Shown: positions 1 to 7,689, numbered from the stretch's first letter. The stretch: 64,000 nucleotides of DNA from Staphylococcus pettenkoferi (GCF_026659735.1 NZ_JANSKK010000001.1:1-64000), one strand, 5' to 3'. The notes: generated from the sequence alone by a model not told the origin. Numbers and translations are program-made.

Positions 1-175
1 CCCGTAAGAAGCGAGAGTCACAACATTGAAAATAAATTTATTATTGAAGTATATCTTAGACTATATCATTAAATAATACTTTTAGAACAAATTGAGTGTA
101 TTTGTTGTAGAAAATCTGTATAATGCGTTGATATGACTCAAATGACTTTCTACATATGAAAAAGGAGGATAGCCC

Positions 176-1633
176 ATGTCTTTAAAAGCAAAGCTAACGA
201 TGATTCTTATCATGTTACTCGGCGGCTTCTTCGGCTTATTAAATGAAACGCTATTAACGACGGCGCTACCTAGCGTCATGCGTACATTTAACATTGAATA
301 TACTCAGGTTCAATGGCTTACTACCGCATTTTTACTCGCAAACGGGGTCGTGATTCCACTATCTGCAATGATCATTCAACGCTATACGACGCGACAAGTC
401 TTTCTCGTAGCGATAGGTATCTTCTTTGTCGGTACGATCATCGCAGGATTTAGTTCGACGTTTACCGTTCTGTTACTTGCGCGAATCGTCCAAGCGCTTG
501 GCTCTGGAATTATGATGCCATTGATGATGACGACAATGCTCGATATCTTTGAACCGCATGAACGTGGGAAGTATATGGGGATATTTGGTCTCGTCATCAT
601 GCTCGCACCAGCGATAGGACCGACGCTTTCTGGCTATCTCGTGGAATACTTCAATTGGCGTTCACTCTTCCACGTGGTGGCACCAATCGCGGCGATCACA
701 TTCCTATTAGCACTTAAGTTTGTTAAAAATGTAGGTACGAACCGTAAAGTGCCTATCGATATTCTATCAATTATTCTTTCTGTCTTTGGTTTTGGCGGAC
801 TACTTTACGGTACAAGTTCCATTTCACGTGATGGTTGGGACGACCCTATCGTTCTTACGACAGTCATCGGTGGACTCATCTTAGTCATTCTTTTTATCTA
901 CCGTCAGACGAAACTCGAGACACCGCTATTAAACTTTAGTGTATTTGCGAATAAACAGTTCGCAGTAGGTCTCACTATTATGGCTTTCACGATGATTTCC
1001 ATGATTGGATCTGAAACCATTTTACCGATGTTCGTGCAGAATATTATGGGTAAACCTGCACTTGAATCAGGACTCATATTACTGCCAGGCGCGCTCGTCA
1101 TGGGCGTCATGTCTATCGTTGGCGGCATCTTGTTCGAGAAATTTGGTGCGAAAGTGCTCGGTTTAATCGGTATGTTAATCGTCATTATCACGACATCCTA
1201 CTTTATCTTTATGGATGGCGACAGTTCAGTCATCTTACTCGCAACGGTTTACGCTATCCGCATGATTGGGCTTGCTTTAGGTTTGATGCCACTCATGACG
1301 CATACGATGAACCAACTCAAGCCTGAGCTCAACGCACATGGTTCTTCAATGACGAACACGGTTCAACAAATTTCTGCGTCTATCGGTACGGCAGTATTAA
1401 TCACGATTATGTCTCACGTAGCCCAACAGTTCAAACCGACGATGAGTGATTACAAAGGTTTAGATAAGAAAGCAATGGCAGCGCAAATTCAACACGATGC
1501 TTTACTCAGCGGCTATCATGGTGCTTTCGTGTTTGCGGTTATTATTTCTGTGATTAGTTTCCTTTCTGTGTTTATGTTAAAAGGCAAGAAACAAGCCGAT
1601 CGCGATGCAGCGCAGAACCGTTCACAAACGTGA
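176..1633 (+). CDS. DHA2-family MFS multidrug efflux transporter
   Basis: A 485-residue, highly hydrophobic protein with the length and layout of 14-helix DHA2 (EmrB/QacA-type) proton-driven drug exporters. Near the N-terminus, LNETLLTTALPSVMRTF followed by QWLTTAFLLANGVVIPL is the family's first-helix signature. The segment LLLARIVQALGSGIMMPLM holds the conserved motif-B arginine, and LAPAIGPTLSGYL resembles the antiporter motif C. The C-terminal tail after the last helix is short and charged. ATG 176 sits 5 bp after a strong AAAGGAGGAT site. It is monocistronic and ends shortly before an unrelated ASCH gene. The substrate cannot be read from sequence; Staphylococcus has several such pumps (SdrM- and LmrB-like). 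Confidence 0.9.
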   Translation: MSLKAKLTMILIMLLGGFFGLLNETLLTTALPSVMRTFNIEYTQVQWLTTAFLLANGVVIPLSAMIIQRYTTRQVFLVAIGIFFVGTIIAGFSSTFTVLLLARIVQALGSGIMMPLMMTTMLDIFEPHERGKYMGIFGLVIMLAPAIGPTLSGYLVEYFNWRSLFHVVAPIAAITFLLALKFVKNVGTNRKVPIDILSIILSVFGFGGLLYGTSSISRDGWDDPIVLTTVIGGLILVILFIYRQTKLETPLLNFSVFANKQFAVGLTIMAFTMISMIGSETILPMFVQNIMGKPALESGLILLPGALVMGVMSIVGGILFEKFGAKVLGLIGMLIVIITTSYFIFMDGDSSVILLATVYAIRMIGLALGLMPLMTHTMNQLKPELNAHGSSMTNTVQQISASIGTAVLITIMSHVAQQFKPTMSDYKGLDKKAMAAQIQHDALLSGYHGAFVFAVIISVISFLSVFMLKGKKQADRDAAQNRSQT

Positions 1634-1709
1634 TAGGGTAAAAGTGCTATCCGCTAAAGCGAGAAAGTTGCTATAATGGAGTTGAAATAATCATTTATGG
1701 AGGGCCACG

Positions 1710-2054
1710 ATGGAACATAAGATGAGATTATACGACCAACCCTTTCAATTGATGCTTGCAGGCACGAAGACCGTCGAAATTCGATTAAATGATGAAAAGC
1801 GCCAAGCTGTGCAAAATGGCGATATCATTGTATTTACGAATTTAGAAAATGCAGATCAGTCTTTTAAAGTAGAAGTACTAGAACGCGTACAATTTGACTC
1901 ATTTCAAGAGTTGCTGAAGTATTATGATAATGAAGAAATTGGTGTTTCGGAAGATTATCAACTTTCACAGAAACTTGCGGATATTTATCAAATTTATAGC
2001 CAAGCAGAAGAACTCGAATATGGCGCTGTCTCATTTCGAGTGAAACGAATTTAA
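1710..2054 (+). CDS. ASCH domain protein
   Basis: A 114-residue soluble protein that is essentially one ASCH domain, a PUA-like beta-barrel thought to bind RNA or nucleotides. The N-terminal half has the typical layout in which the peptide is short, then GTKTVEIRLND (about residues 18-28) and the strand GDIIVFTNLEN follow. Later strands carry FKVEVLERVQF. ATG 1710 follows AGGGCC at suitable spacing, and a TATAAT at about 1672-1677 could be its own -10. Bacterial single-domain ASCH proteins are small and poorly characterised, so no reaction is assigned. A strong terminator follows. Confidence 0.8.
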   Translation: MEHKMRLYDQPFQLMLAGTKTVEIRLNDEKRQAVQNGDIIVFTNLENADQSFKVEVLERVQFDSFQELLKYYDNEEIGVSEDYQLSQKLADIYQIYSQAEELEYGAVSFRVKRI

Positions 2055-2075
2055 ACATCCTTTTGAACAAATACT

Positions 2076-2122
2076 AACGCCCCATCGATGAATGCATAAG
2101 ATTCATTGATAGGGCGTTTTTA
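2076..2122 (+). terminator. Rho-independent terminator after the ASCH gene
   Basis: Arms of 18 nt (2076-2093 and 2101-2118) form a hairpin with two G-U pairs and a 7-nt loop, followed by a T-run. It also lies just past the 3' end of the convergent fmhA-like gene and may serve both. Confidence 0.85.
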
Positions 2123-2163
2123 ACTGCAATTTTAACCAACCCAGCAAAGGTATCTAGGTATTA

Positions 2164-3408
2164 TTAAATCTGGCGTGCCAATTGACCTAAGCGATATACA
2201 CCTGGTTTAACGACTTTGATGAAATCTCCGATATACTCTTCAACTTGCGCATTAAAGCCTTTCTTGAATTGTTGAACTCCATAGTCCTCCGCATCTTCTG
2301 AGAAATCACCTGTTACACCATAGAAGTTGTAACGATCAATACCGTGTGCTTTCGCAAATTTAATCATTTCCCATTGTAACGCGTAAGCCCCCATGTAGCG
2401 ATTGTATGCAGGATTTGAACCGCTAGAGAGATAGTACATTTCATGGTCATTATAAATATAGACTGCGGAAGCAAGGTTGAGTTCGACACCATCAGTTTCA
2501 ATACGTTGTTTCGTTTCGTCTATCTTGCGCTCTGTACTATTGATTTGTTGTTCAAGTTGCGTCGCTTTGGTCTTCTGTTTTTTAGAATTTGGACTTTCTT
2601 CCAATTGCTTTTGCACGTCTTGATATTGTGCTTGAAGTTGCTGTAATTTAACATCTAAAGTCTGAACGTAGTCTTCCAAGTTGATATATGCGAGTTGCAG
2701 TAAGATTTGCCCATCATAGACCTTTTGAAGTCTGCGGTAATAGGCCTCATCACGGAATGTAAATCCGTGCTTCTCTTCAGCCATTTTCATCAGTTCGTAA
2801 AATTTCGGCGTTTCATCTATTGATAACGTACGAATTTGAACGCCCATTTGTTCTGTCTTTTTGATATTGCGTCGTGTTTGATAATCCATTTCTTTTAAAA
2901 GTTGTTTTTCAGATTTATCTTGTAAATCTAAGACAGAAAGCCAGCGAATTTGACTGATTTTAGAATATCCACGTGTATAACCTTGATGAAGATAGCCTAA
3001 ACTTTCTAACGTACGGATAAGCATACGTCGATCGTAACTTTCGATAATTTCACCGTCAGCACTATGCAGATTCTCCAATATGTATGGATCTACACGTACA
3101 TAAAGGCAGTTATGTTTCTTCAAGTAGTCTGTGAGTGAACGGAAATAGAAAGCGACAAGTTCGATATTGGTATAGTCCATAACAGGACCGCGTTGACTGT
3201 AGAAATATTTATAGAATTTCAACGCACGAGCTTCTGAGAACAGTCCTGCAGCAATGACTTGGCCGTTATCATCCTTTACGCCAAGCAAGTGTGCAGTGCC
3301 ATGCTGTTCAATTAAGCTTCGATAGTTAGCTAAACTTTGTGTAAAATGCGAAAAATGGTCAATCATGTAAGTCGAGAATTCATCCTCTGATAACTGTACA
3401 AATTTCAT
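2164..3408 (-). CDS. fmhA: FemABX-family aminoacyltransferase, FmhA-like
   Basis: A 414-residue member of the FemA/FemB/FmhA family, tRNA-dependent transferases that act at the inner membrane face on peptidoglycan interpeptide bridges; FmhA's own role is unsettled. Two GNAT-like subdomains are visible. They are split by a helical coiled-coil arm (about residues 238-305, rich in Gln, Glu and Lys), which is the hallmark of the family. Conserved blocks include SQIRWLSVLDL, MDYQTRRNIKKT, YYLSSGSNPAYNRYMG and GVQQFKKGFNAQVEEYIGDF. The open frame extends 30 codons further upstream, but ATG 3408 has the only good ribosome site (GGGGGA) and gives the family's usual length. Placement near the nar genes also matches S. 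aureus fmhA as I recall it. FemA or FemB assignment is less likely. Confidence 0.8.
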   Translation of the reverse strand: MKFVQLSEDEFSTYMIDHFSHFTQSLANYRSLIEQHGTAHLLGVKDDNGQVIAAGLFSEARALKFYKYFYSQRGPVMDYTNIELVAFYFRSLTDYLKKHNCLYVRVDPYILENLHSADGEIIESYDRRMLIRTLESLGYLHQGYTRGYSKISQIRWLSVLDLQDKSEKQLLKEMDYQTRRNIKKTEQMGVQIRTLSIDETPKFYELMKMAEEKHGFTFRDEAYYRRLQKVYDGQILLQLAYINLEDYVQTLDVKLQQLQAQYQDVQKQLEESPNSKKQKTKATQLEQQINSTERKIDETKQRIETDGVELNLASAVYIYNDHEMYYLSSGSNPAYNRYMGAYALQWEMIKFAKAHGIDRYNFYGVTGDFSEDAEDYGVQQFKKGFNAQVEEYIGDFIKVVKPGVYRLGQLARQI

Positions 3409-3680
3409 TTTCAATCCCCCATGTTTCTCATTCGAAATTTTGTAAAATAGAATAGTATAAAAGTAGTCTATCAAATCCGAGAGAATATTACACCTCATTA
3501 TATAATATAAGTGTTAATTTTATTTTCACCCTCTGTAAAGGTAATTTAAATATTAAATTTAAGTAATAGTATTTTAACGTGGTGTGAAAAAGTGACAAGA
3601 ACGTAGAAAACTATTGGCGAAAATAGTGGTTATCACTTATCATTACTATACAAGGTATAACAGATATAGGAGAGATAAGT

Positions 3681-4055
3681 TTGAAGAGATTGGTATTCAC
3701 TATAGCAGCTGCAACACTCATCTTAGCAAGTTGTAGTAGCAGTAAATATACGAGCAGCATCGATAAAGCAGTAGATAAACAACAGGCTTACCAACATAAG
3801 CTAGCGAAGAGTGAGAAAGGTGACGTAGATAAGAAGTTTGATAAGAACAAAGCGAACATTTACGTCTACGAAAAGGGGAAATACGTCGTAATCGCATACA
3901 AGCCATTGCGTGACGATGATGAAGTGCACTATTATGCTTACGAAATCAAAGGTAAGAAAGCCCATTATCAAGAGCACTTTAACGTCAAAGGTTATATGCA
4001 TAATCATGAAGAAAGCTATAAAGAAGAGAACTTAGATAGTGATGACGCAGATTAA
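3681..4055 (+). CDS. Small DUF4467-type (cystatin-fold) lipoprotein
   Basis: A 124-residue exported lipoprotein. A short basic start and hydrophobic stretch lead to the lipobox LASC (Cys about residue 18). The mature part is lysine- and tyrosine-rich, with the pattern SIDKAVDKQQAYQHKLAK followed by the beta-strands IYVYEKGKYVVIAY and VHYYAYEI. That matches staphylococcal DUF4467 cystatin-like lipoproteins. Translation starts at TTG 3681, 8 bp after TAGGAGAG; no ATG alternative would keep the signal peptide. The next gene, dsbA, begins 18 bp downstream, so the two very likely form one transcript. Function is unknown. The pairing with DsbA suggests a role in extracytoplasmic protein folding, but the mature part has no other cysteine. 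Confidence 0.75.
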   Translation: MKRLVFTIAAATLILASCSSSKYTSSIDKAVDKQQAYQHKLAKSEKGDVDKKFDKNKANIYVYEKGKYVVIAYKPLRDDDEVHYYAYEIKGKKAHYQEHFNVKGYMHNHEESYKEENLDSDDAD

Positions 4056-4073
4056 CAGAAATCAGGTGAAGTA

Positions 4074-4697
4074 ATGAAGAAAGGGATAGGTTTAATACTT
4101 CTCGTCATAAGTACATTGATACTGGTGAGTTGTAATTCACAACAAGACAAAGCGAGTCATTCTTCTCATTATCAGAAAGGGAAAGTGACGATTGTCGAAT
4201 ATGCAGACCTTAAATGTCCTTATTGTAAAAAAGTAGATCAAAATGTCATGCACAAATTAAAGAAAGACTATCTGCATAATAAAAATGTTGAATACCAATT
4301 CGTAGACATGGCGTTTCTCGGTAAAGATTCAATTGTAGGTTCACGTGCTGAACATGCAGTCAAACGTATCGCACCCGAGAAACACCTACAGTTCCTGCAT
4401 CAACTCTTCGAACAACAACCTAAAGACGAGAAAACGTGGTTGACGGAGAAGCGGTTAGATGCAGAAATTGATAAATTAAATCTTAATCAAGATAAGAAAG
4501 ATCAAATTAAAAAAGCGTATAAGACGAAAGATAGTCAAGCTTGGAAAGACGCAGAGAAGGATCAAGAGCGCTATAAGAAACATAAAGTCAAACAAGCACC
4601 TACCGTTTATATTAATGGTGAAAAATTGAAAGACCCATACAAATATAAGAACTATAAAACTAAAATTGATAAAGCTTTAAAAAATAAAGAGAGCTAA
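4074..4697 (+). CDS. dsbA: Lipoprotein thiol:disulfide oxidoreductase DsbA
   Basis: A 207-residue lipoprotein thioredoxin-fold enzyme that oxidises cysteine pairs in exported proteins on the outer membrane face. The signal peptide ends in the lipobox LVSC (Cys about 20). The active site CPYC lies in EYADLKCPYCKKVDQ, just after the first strand. The cis-proline loop is seen as APTVYINGEKL near the C-terminus. Blocks such as VEYQFVDMAFLGKDSIVGSR closely resemble S. aureus DsbA as I recall it. That enzyme works without a DsbB partner, and none is visible here. ATG 4074 follows AGGTGA. It is probably cotranscribed with the small lipoprotein upstream and is closed by a strong terminator. Confidence 0.9.
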   Translation: MKKGIGLILLVISTLILVSCNSQQDKASHSSHYQKGKVTIVEYADLKCPYCKKVDQNVMHKLKKDYLHNKNVEYQFVDMAFLGKDSIVGSRAEHAVKRIAPEKHLQFLHQLFEQQPKDEKTWLTEKRLDAEIDKLNLNQDKKDQIKKAYKTKDSQAWKDAEKDQERYKKHKVKQAPTVYINGEKLKDPYKYKNYKTKIDKALKNKES

Positions 4698-4706
4698 AGA
4701 TTGAAG

Positions 4707-4779
4707 CACTGATTTTCTATAATGTGAGTGTTGATGTGTGATTGCGCGTCAAACTCAACTATGAAAATCAGTGTTTTTT
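4707..4779 (+). terminator. Terminator of the lipoprotein-dsbA operon
   Basis: Complementary arms at 4707-4720 and 4760-4773 (core CACTGATTTTC / GAAAATCAGTG) enclose a long apical region with further partial pairing. A T-run follows. Confidence 0.8.
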
Positions 4780-4949
4780 ATTAATAGCAGAGAATTTCGA
4801 GAATGAGTGGTGTAAGGACTAGAAAGTGAAGTTTTAACTCCAGCGTATGCAGGGAAGAACTAAATAACGACATGAGCATCTTCTTTGATATAAAATGAGT
4901 ATTAGGTATAATAAATATATCTTAAAGATATAAATAAGGAGGAGTTCTA

Positions 4950-5465
4950 ATGACTCAATTTAAATTTGATCCAGCCCATTCTAATGTTGAATTCTCAATC
5001 AAACACTTAGCAATCGCAAATGTGAAAGGTCGTTTCAATGACTTTGATGCCAATATCGAAGGTGACCTTAACGATTTAAGTACGTTGAAAGGTCAGTTCA
5101 CAATTCAAATTAACTCTATCGATACACGTATTAAAGATCGCGACAATCACTTATTAAGTAGTGACTTCTTCGACGCAGAGCAATATCCAGAAATGACTTT
5201 CGAGATTAAAGAAATGTCTGAAGATAAAGTGACAGGTGACGTGACATTGAAAGGTGAAACGCACGAAGAAACTTTCGATGTTCACTTCGAAGGTGTTAGC
5301 AAGAACCCTATGAATGATGCACAAACAGCTGGATTTGTTATTAATGGTACGCTTGATCGCGATAAATACGGTATTACTTTTAACCAACAACTTGAAACAG
5401 GTGGCTTATTGTTAGGTAAAAATGTTCAATTTGAATTGAGTGCAGAGTTCGAAGTACAAGAATAA
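4950..5465 (+). CDS. YceI family lipid-binding protein
   Basis: A 171-residue YceI-family protein, a lipocalin-like beta-barrel that binds polyisoprenoid or other long-chain lipids. It opens with the family signature FKFDPAHSNVEFSIKHLAIANVKGRF. Other family blocks are IDTRIKDRDNHLLSSDFFDAE, then FEIKEMSEDKVTGDVTLKG, and near the end DRDKYGITFNQ plus LLLGKNVQFELSAEFE. No signal peptide is present, so this is a cytoplasmic version as is usual in Firmicutes. ATG 4950 follows AAGGAGGAG. It is monocistronic and ends at a bidirectional terminator shared with the convergent PadR operon. The ligand is unknown. Confidence 0.9.
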   Translation: MTQFKFDPAHSNVEFSIKHLAIANVKGRFNDFDANIEGDLNDLSTLKGQFTIQINSIDTRIKDRDNHLLSSDFFDAEQYPEMTFEIKEMSEDKVTGDVTLKGETHEETFDVHFEGVSKNPMNDAQTAGFVINGTLDRDKYGITFNQQLETGGLLLGKNVQFELSAEFEVQE

Positions 5466-5480
5466 TAAATATTTAAATAG

Positions 5481-5520
5481 AAAGAGGAACGATGGCATTG
5501 TTCAACCATCGTTCCTCTTT
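5481..5520. terminator. Bidirectional terminator between yceI and the PadR operon
   Basis: A perfect 15-bp inverted repeat (5481-5495 and 5506-5520, AAAGAGGAACGATGG and its complement) has a 10-nt loop. A-rich and T-rich flanks on both sides make it usable by the two convergent genes. Confidence 0.9.
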
Positions 5521-5531
5521 GTTATATCGAA

Positions 5532-6290
5532 TTATTCTTTTCTTTTCCTAAAAGTGATCCAACCACTAATTGCGGAGAATAGGAACCAGCCTATTAAAAT
5601 TAAGATGAGTGAAATCATTGTATAATGTGATCCATAATTTTTACCTGTAGCAAGCATGCCAATAATAGACGGCGCACAGATAATTGCTAATGCAATGGCA
5701 GAAAGTTTGTGTTTAACAACTAAGAAATAAATAGTACATGTTGCCCAACAAATGAGACCTAGAATAATACTCGTGCGTGTAGTAGGTTGCCATAGTAAGG
5801 CGAGCGGATGATGCTTGACTAGATAGTTCATACCTAAGTAACAGAGAAATAAAAACATAAACCATAATGCGCTGCCAATATAAGCACCTTTACTATCTAA
5901 ATAATGCATGAGTAAATATTTCAGTACATAAAGAGATACGATGAAACTGATGATAAAGAATCCAATTTTAAATAGAAACATCAAACTAATTTGGAAATTT
6001 GCGTCAAACATCTCGGGTATAATAGATAAAGCAAGTAGAAAAATTAGTAGTGAAAAAGCAAATTTGTATATTCCTCTGGATAAATGCATTTCTTTAGCAA
6101 AATTGTCTGCATAAGATTTCACAGGTTGTTGAATGATGTCGTCAACACTTTCACCATTTGCTTCGGCAGTGGTGAAATGATCACGTAATTCTTCGTCTAT
6201 TTCATTAATTTCATTTTCTTCACGTCCGCGAAATATTAGTTCCAACCTAAGCTTTGTTAGAAAGTCTTCAGCATGTTTATTCAATTTCAT
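5532..6290 (-). CDS. HAAS-type membrane protein paired with PadR
   Basis: A 252-residue protein. Its first ~75 residues are a charged helical domain with the pattern FLTKLRLELIFRGREENEINEIDEELRDHF, typical of HAAS/DUF1700-like domains that accompany PadR regulators. About seven hydrophobic segments follow, ending in a short basic tail (ITFRKRKE). Its start overlaps the end of the padR-like gene by 14 bp, so the two are translationally coupled. In other Firmicutes, PadR-HAAS pairs regulate envelope or transport functions. Here no transporter gene follows, so the membrane protein itself is the probable target or partner. No enzymatic motif was recognised. Confidence 0.7.
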   Translation of the reverse strand: MKLNKHAEDFLTKLRLELIFRGREENEINEIDEELRDHFTTAEANGESVDDIIQQPVKSYADNFAKEMHLSRGIYKFAFSLLIFLLALSIIPEMFDANFQISLMFLFKIGFFIISFIVSLYVLKYLLMHYLDSKGAYIGSALWFMFLFLCYLGMNYLVKHHPLALLWQPTTRTSIILGLICWATCTIYFLVVKHKLSAIALAIICAPSIIGMLATGKNYGSHYTMISLILILIGWFLFSAISGWITFRKRKE

Positions 6291-6615
6291 CGACTCCTTC
6301 CATCAAATTATTCATTCCTTGATTGAGTAATTTCCATTGATGCTTAAATTGAGCGAGTTCCTGTTTACCTGACTCTGTGATTGAATAATATTTTCTTCTA
6401 GGCCCGCCATTATCGGATTTTTTACTAACTGTTGAAACGTAACCTTTCTTATCCAATCTCAATAGAACAGGATAAATACTACCAAAATTGATTTTAGGGA
6501 ACTGATGCGCCTTCAGATTATCAAGAATTTCATAGCCGTATGTTTCGCCTTGAGCAATTAAACCTAATAGTGCGCCATCTAACAGCCCTTTCATCATATG
6601 TTTTGAAACTGACAT
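6277..6615 (-). CDS. PadR-family transcriptional regulator
   Basis: A 112-residue winged-helix protein of the short PadR (PadR-s2) class. LLDGALLGLIAQGETYGYEIL is the family's first-helix signature, FPKINFGSIYPVLLRLDKKGYV is the recognition helix and wing region, and GGPRRKYYSITESGK is the conserved beta-hairpin wing. A short C-terminal dimerisation helix completes it. ATG 6615 follows GAAAGGAAA at good spacing. Two identical dyads upstream cover the likely -10 region, so it probably represses its own operon. It is coupled to the HAAS-like gene downstream. Confidence 0.9.
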   Translation of the reverse strand: MSVSKHMMKGLLDGALLGLIAQGETYGYEILDNLKAHQFPKINFGSIYPVLLRLDKKGYVSTVSKKSDNGGPRRKYYSITESGKQELAQFKHQWKLLNQGMNNLMEGVDEIE

Positions 6616-6632
6616 AATATTTCCTTTCGATA

Positions 6633-6698
6633 ACTATCTTTAATTATAAGATAGTAGTTATTTTTTAATTCGTCAACTATCTTATGATAAAAGATAGT
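6633..6698 (-). promoter_or_regulatory. Twin PadR operators over the padR promoter
   Basis: Two perfect dyads of identical architecture, ACTATCTT-N7-AAGATAGT, lie at 6633-6655 and 6676-6698. They are 43 bp centre to centre, about four helical turns. On the minus strand a TTGACG-N17-TATCTT promoter runs from one into the other, with the -10 inside the proximal dyad. Binding would therefore block RNA polymerase, giving autorepression. Confidence 0.75.
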
Positions 6699-6890
6699 AA
6701 AGTAAGTAATTATTTTATATTAAACGGAGGAGAAAGACAGATTTTGATCTTCTGTAATAAGCTTTGTAAGCAGAAAAAATATGAGTTAAAACGTGGCTTA
6801 AAACTTTCCTGGACCTTATGGTTTGAATATAATTAAGAGGTAAGCAAGTTGGATAGATGGTGGCTAATCTGAGTAAAAGGAGGGATGCCT

Positions 6891-6935
6891 ATGAAGGTAT
6901 TCATTCAACTCCTTGGAAAGGAGCAGCTTCATTGA
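6891..6935 (+). CDS. 14-residue leader peptide overlapping SprG-like toxin 1
   Basis: The peptide is MKVFIQLLGKEQLH, read from ATG 6891, with AGGAGG 7 bp upstream. An in-frame ATG at 6885 lies too close to that site. The stop TGA overlaps the toxin's TTG start (ATTGA at 6931-6935), and the toxin's own AAAGGAG lies inside the leader. Copy 3 has the same arrangement with a different leader sequence. I infer translational coupling. Confidence 0.5.
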   Translation: MKVFIQLLGKEQLH

Positions 6936-7027
6936 TTACCATAGATACTTTATTGCAATTTGGAATATTCCTTATTGCATGTATAGTGCTAGTAATCAAG
7001 CTTATTAATTTAAGCAATAAAAAATAA
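6932..7027 (+). CDS. SprG-like type I toxin peptide, copy 1
   Basis: A 31-residue single-helix membrane peptide read from TTG 6932, starting MITIDTLLQFGIFLIAC and ending in a basic NKK tail. It closely resembles S. aureus SprG1, a pore-forming type I toxin made as 31- and 44-residue forms (Hol-Tox-like family), as I recall it. The ribosome site AAAGGAG lies 8 bp upstream, inside an overlapping leader ORF. A possible -10 (TATAAT) is at 6828-6833. The transcript would end at the hairpin at 7101-7127. An antisense RNA unit overlaps its 3' end. The peptide is too short for ordinary gene calling. Confidence 0.75.
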   Translation: MITIDTLLQFGIFLIACIVLVIKLINLSNKK

Positions 7028-7134
7028 CCATCCCAACTTTAGCGTTGTGATGATTATTTAATCACAATATAAAGCTACCGTCTTTCGAACGGGCTTACTT
7101 GGCACAGGTGGTAGCAACACTTGTGCCTTTCTTT
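7018..7134 (-). ncRNA. SprF-like antisense antitoxin RNA, copy 1
   Basis: The minus strand has TTACAT-N16-TATACT (7163-7168 and 7141-7146), which would start a transcript near 7134. It crosses a conserved small hairpin (7074-7094, CCGT..ACGG arms) and ends at a hairpin (about 7029-7053) followed by a T-run inside the toxin stop region. Position, size (~117 nt) and 3'-overlap match the SprG/SprF arrangement. Transcription itself is inferred. Confidence 0.6.
7101..7134 (+). terminator. Terminator of SprG-like copy 1
   Basis: Arms GGCACAGGTG (7101-7110) and CACTTGTGCC (7118-7127) form a 10-bp stem followed by TTTCTTT. The same hairpin recurs at 7356-7381 in copy 2. Confidence 0.8.
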
Positions 7135-7241
7135 GTTTAAAGTATACCCTGTTATAAGTTATATGTAAATCATTATGTATACTTATATCACATTTAAGAT
7201 GAATATGATTTTAATAAAGTGAACTATTTTTCAAATACTTT

Positions 7242-7386
7242 GGTTTAGTAATCAAGCTTATTAATTTAAGTAACAAAAAATAACCATCCCAACTTTAGTG
7301 TTAGGATAGTTACTAAAAATTATTTAACGCTACCGTCTTTCGAACGGGCTTACTTGGCACAGGTGTGACTGCACTTGTGCCTTTTT
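7242..7386 (+). pseudogene. Truncated SprG-like module, copy 2
   Basis: Only the toxin's last codons remain, encoding GLVIKLINLSNKK and a TAA at 7281-7283. The leader, ribosome site and membrane-helix start are gone. The downstream part is nearly identical to copy 1: the antisense terminator hairpin with its T-run, the CCGT..ACGG hairpin and the toxin terminator at 7356-7386. A minus-strand antisense RNA could still be encoded here, although its promoter is not obvious. Confidence 0.6.
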
Positions 7387-7469
7387 CAACTTAGCTATTG
7401 AGCTTCATTTATTCATAAAACAAGTTGGATAGATATTAAGTCATCTTATTATAAAGGAGAGTGAGGCTT

Positions 7470-7514
7470 ATGAAAGCATCAACTTTATTCTTTAGAAAGG
7501 AAAAGCCAACATGA
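7470..7514 (+). CDS. 14-residue leader peptide overlapping SprG-like toxin 3
   Basis: ATG 7470 opens MKASTLFFRKEKPT after an AAAGGAGAG site. Its TGA overlaps the toxin ATG as ATGA (7511-7514). The toxin's ribosome site AGAAAGGAAAAG lies inside the leader. The arrangement mirrors copy 1, although the leader peptide sequence is not conserved, so the act of translation may matter more than the product. Confidence 0.5.
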   Translation: MKASTLFFRKEKPT

Positions 7515-7645
7515 TTACAATAGATACTTTATTGCAATTTGGAATATTCCTTATTGCATGCATTGGCTTAGTAATCAAAATTGTTGATTTAAATGACAAA
7601 AAATATCTACCCAACTTTAAGCAAGTTGATGATATTAATCAATAA
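7511..7645 (+). CDS. SprG-like type I toxin peptide, copy 3 (44 aa)
   Basis: Begins like copy 1 (MITIDTLLQFGIFLIAC) from a proper ATG. Instead of stopping after the KK, it reads on through the antisense-terminator sequence for 13 more residues, ending QVDDINQ. That extension is polar and acidic, unlike the basic C-terminus of copy 1. The membrane helix spans about residues 6-24. A short leader ORF overlaps its start, and a well-formed antisense promoter lies downstream. A SprG-type membrane toxin is the best call; the extended tail could alter activity. Confidence 0.7.
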   Translation: MITIDTLLQFGIFLIACIGLVIKIVDLNDKKYLPNFKQVDDINQ

Positions 7646-7689
7646 GGTATCTATTAGTCGATGTGACTAACATCTACGTTATTGATCTT
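7598..7689 (-). ncRNA. SprF-like antisense antitoxin RNA, copy 3
   Basis: TTTACA-N17-TATACT on the minus strand (7719-7724 and 7696-7701) predicts a start near 7689. The transcript would end at the CAACTT/AAGTTG hairpin (7612-7628) and a T-run at 7598-7607. It overlaps the 3' half of the 44-residue toxin. It lacks the CCGT..ACGG hairpin found in copies 1 and 2, so specificity may differ. Confidence 0.6.
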
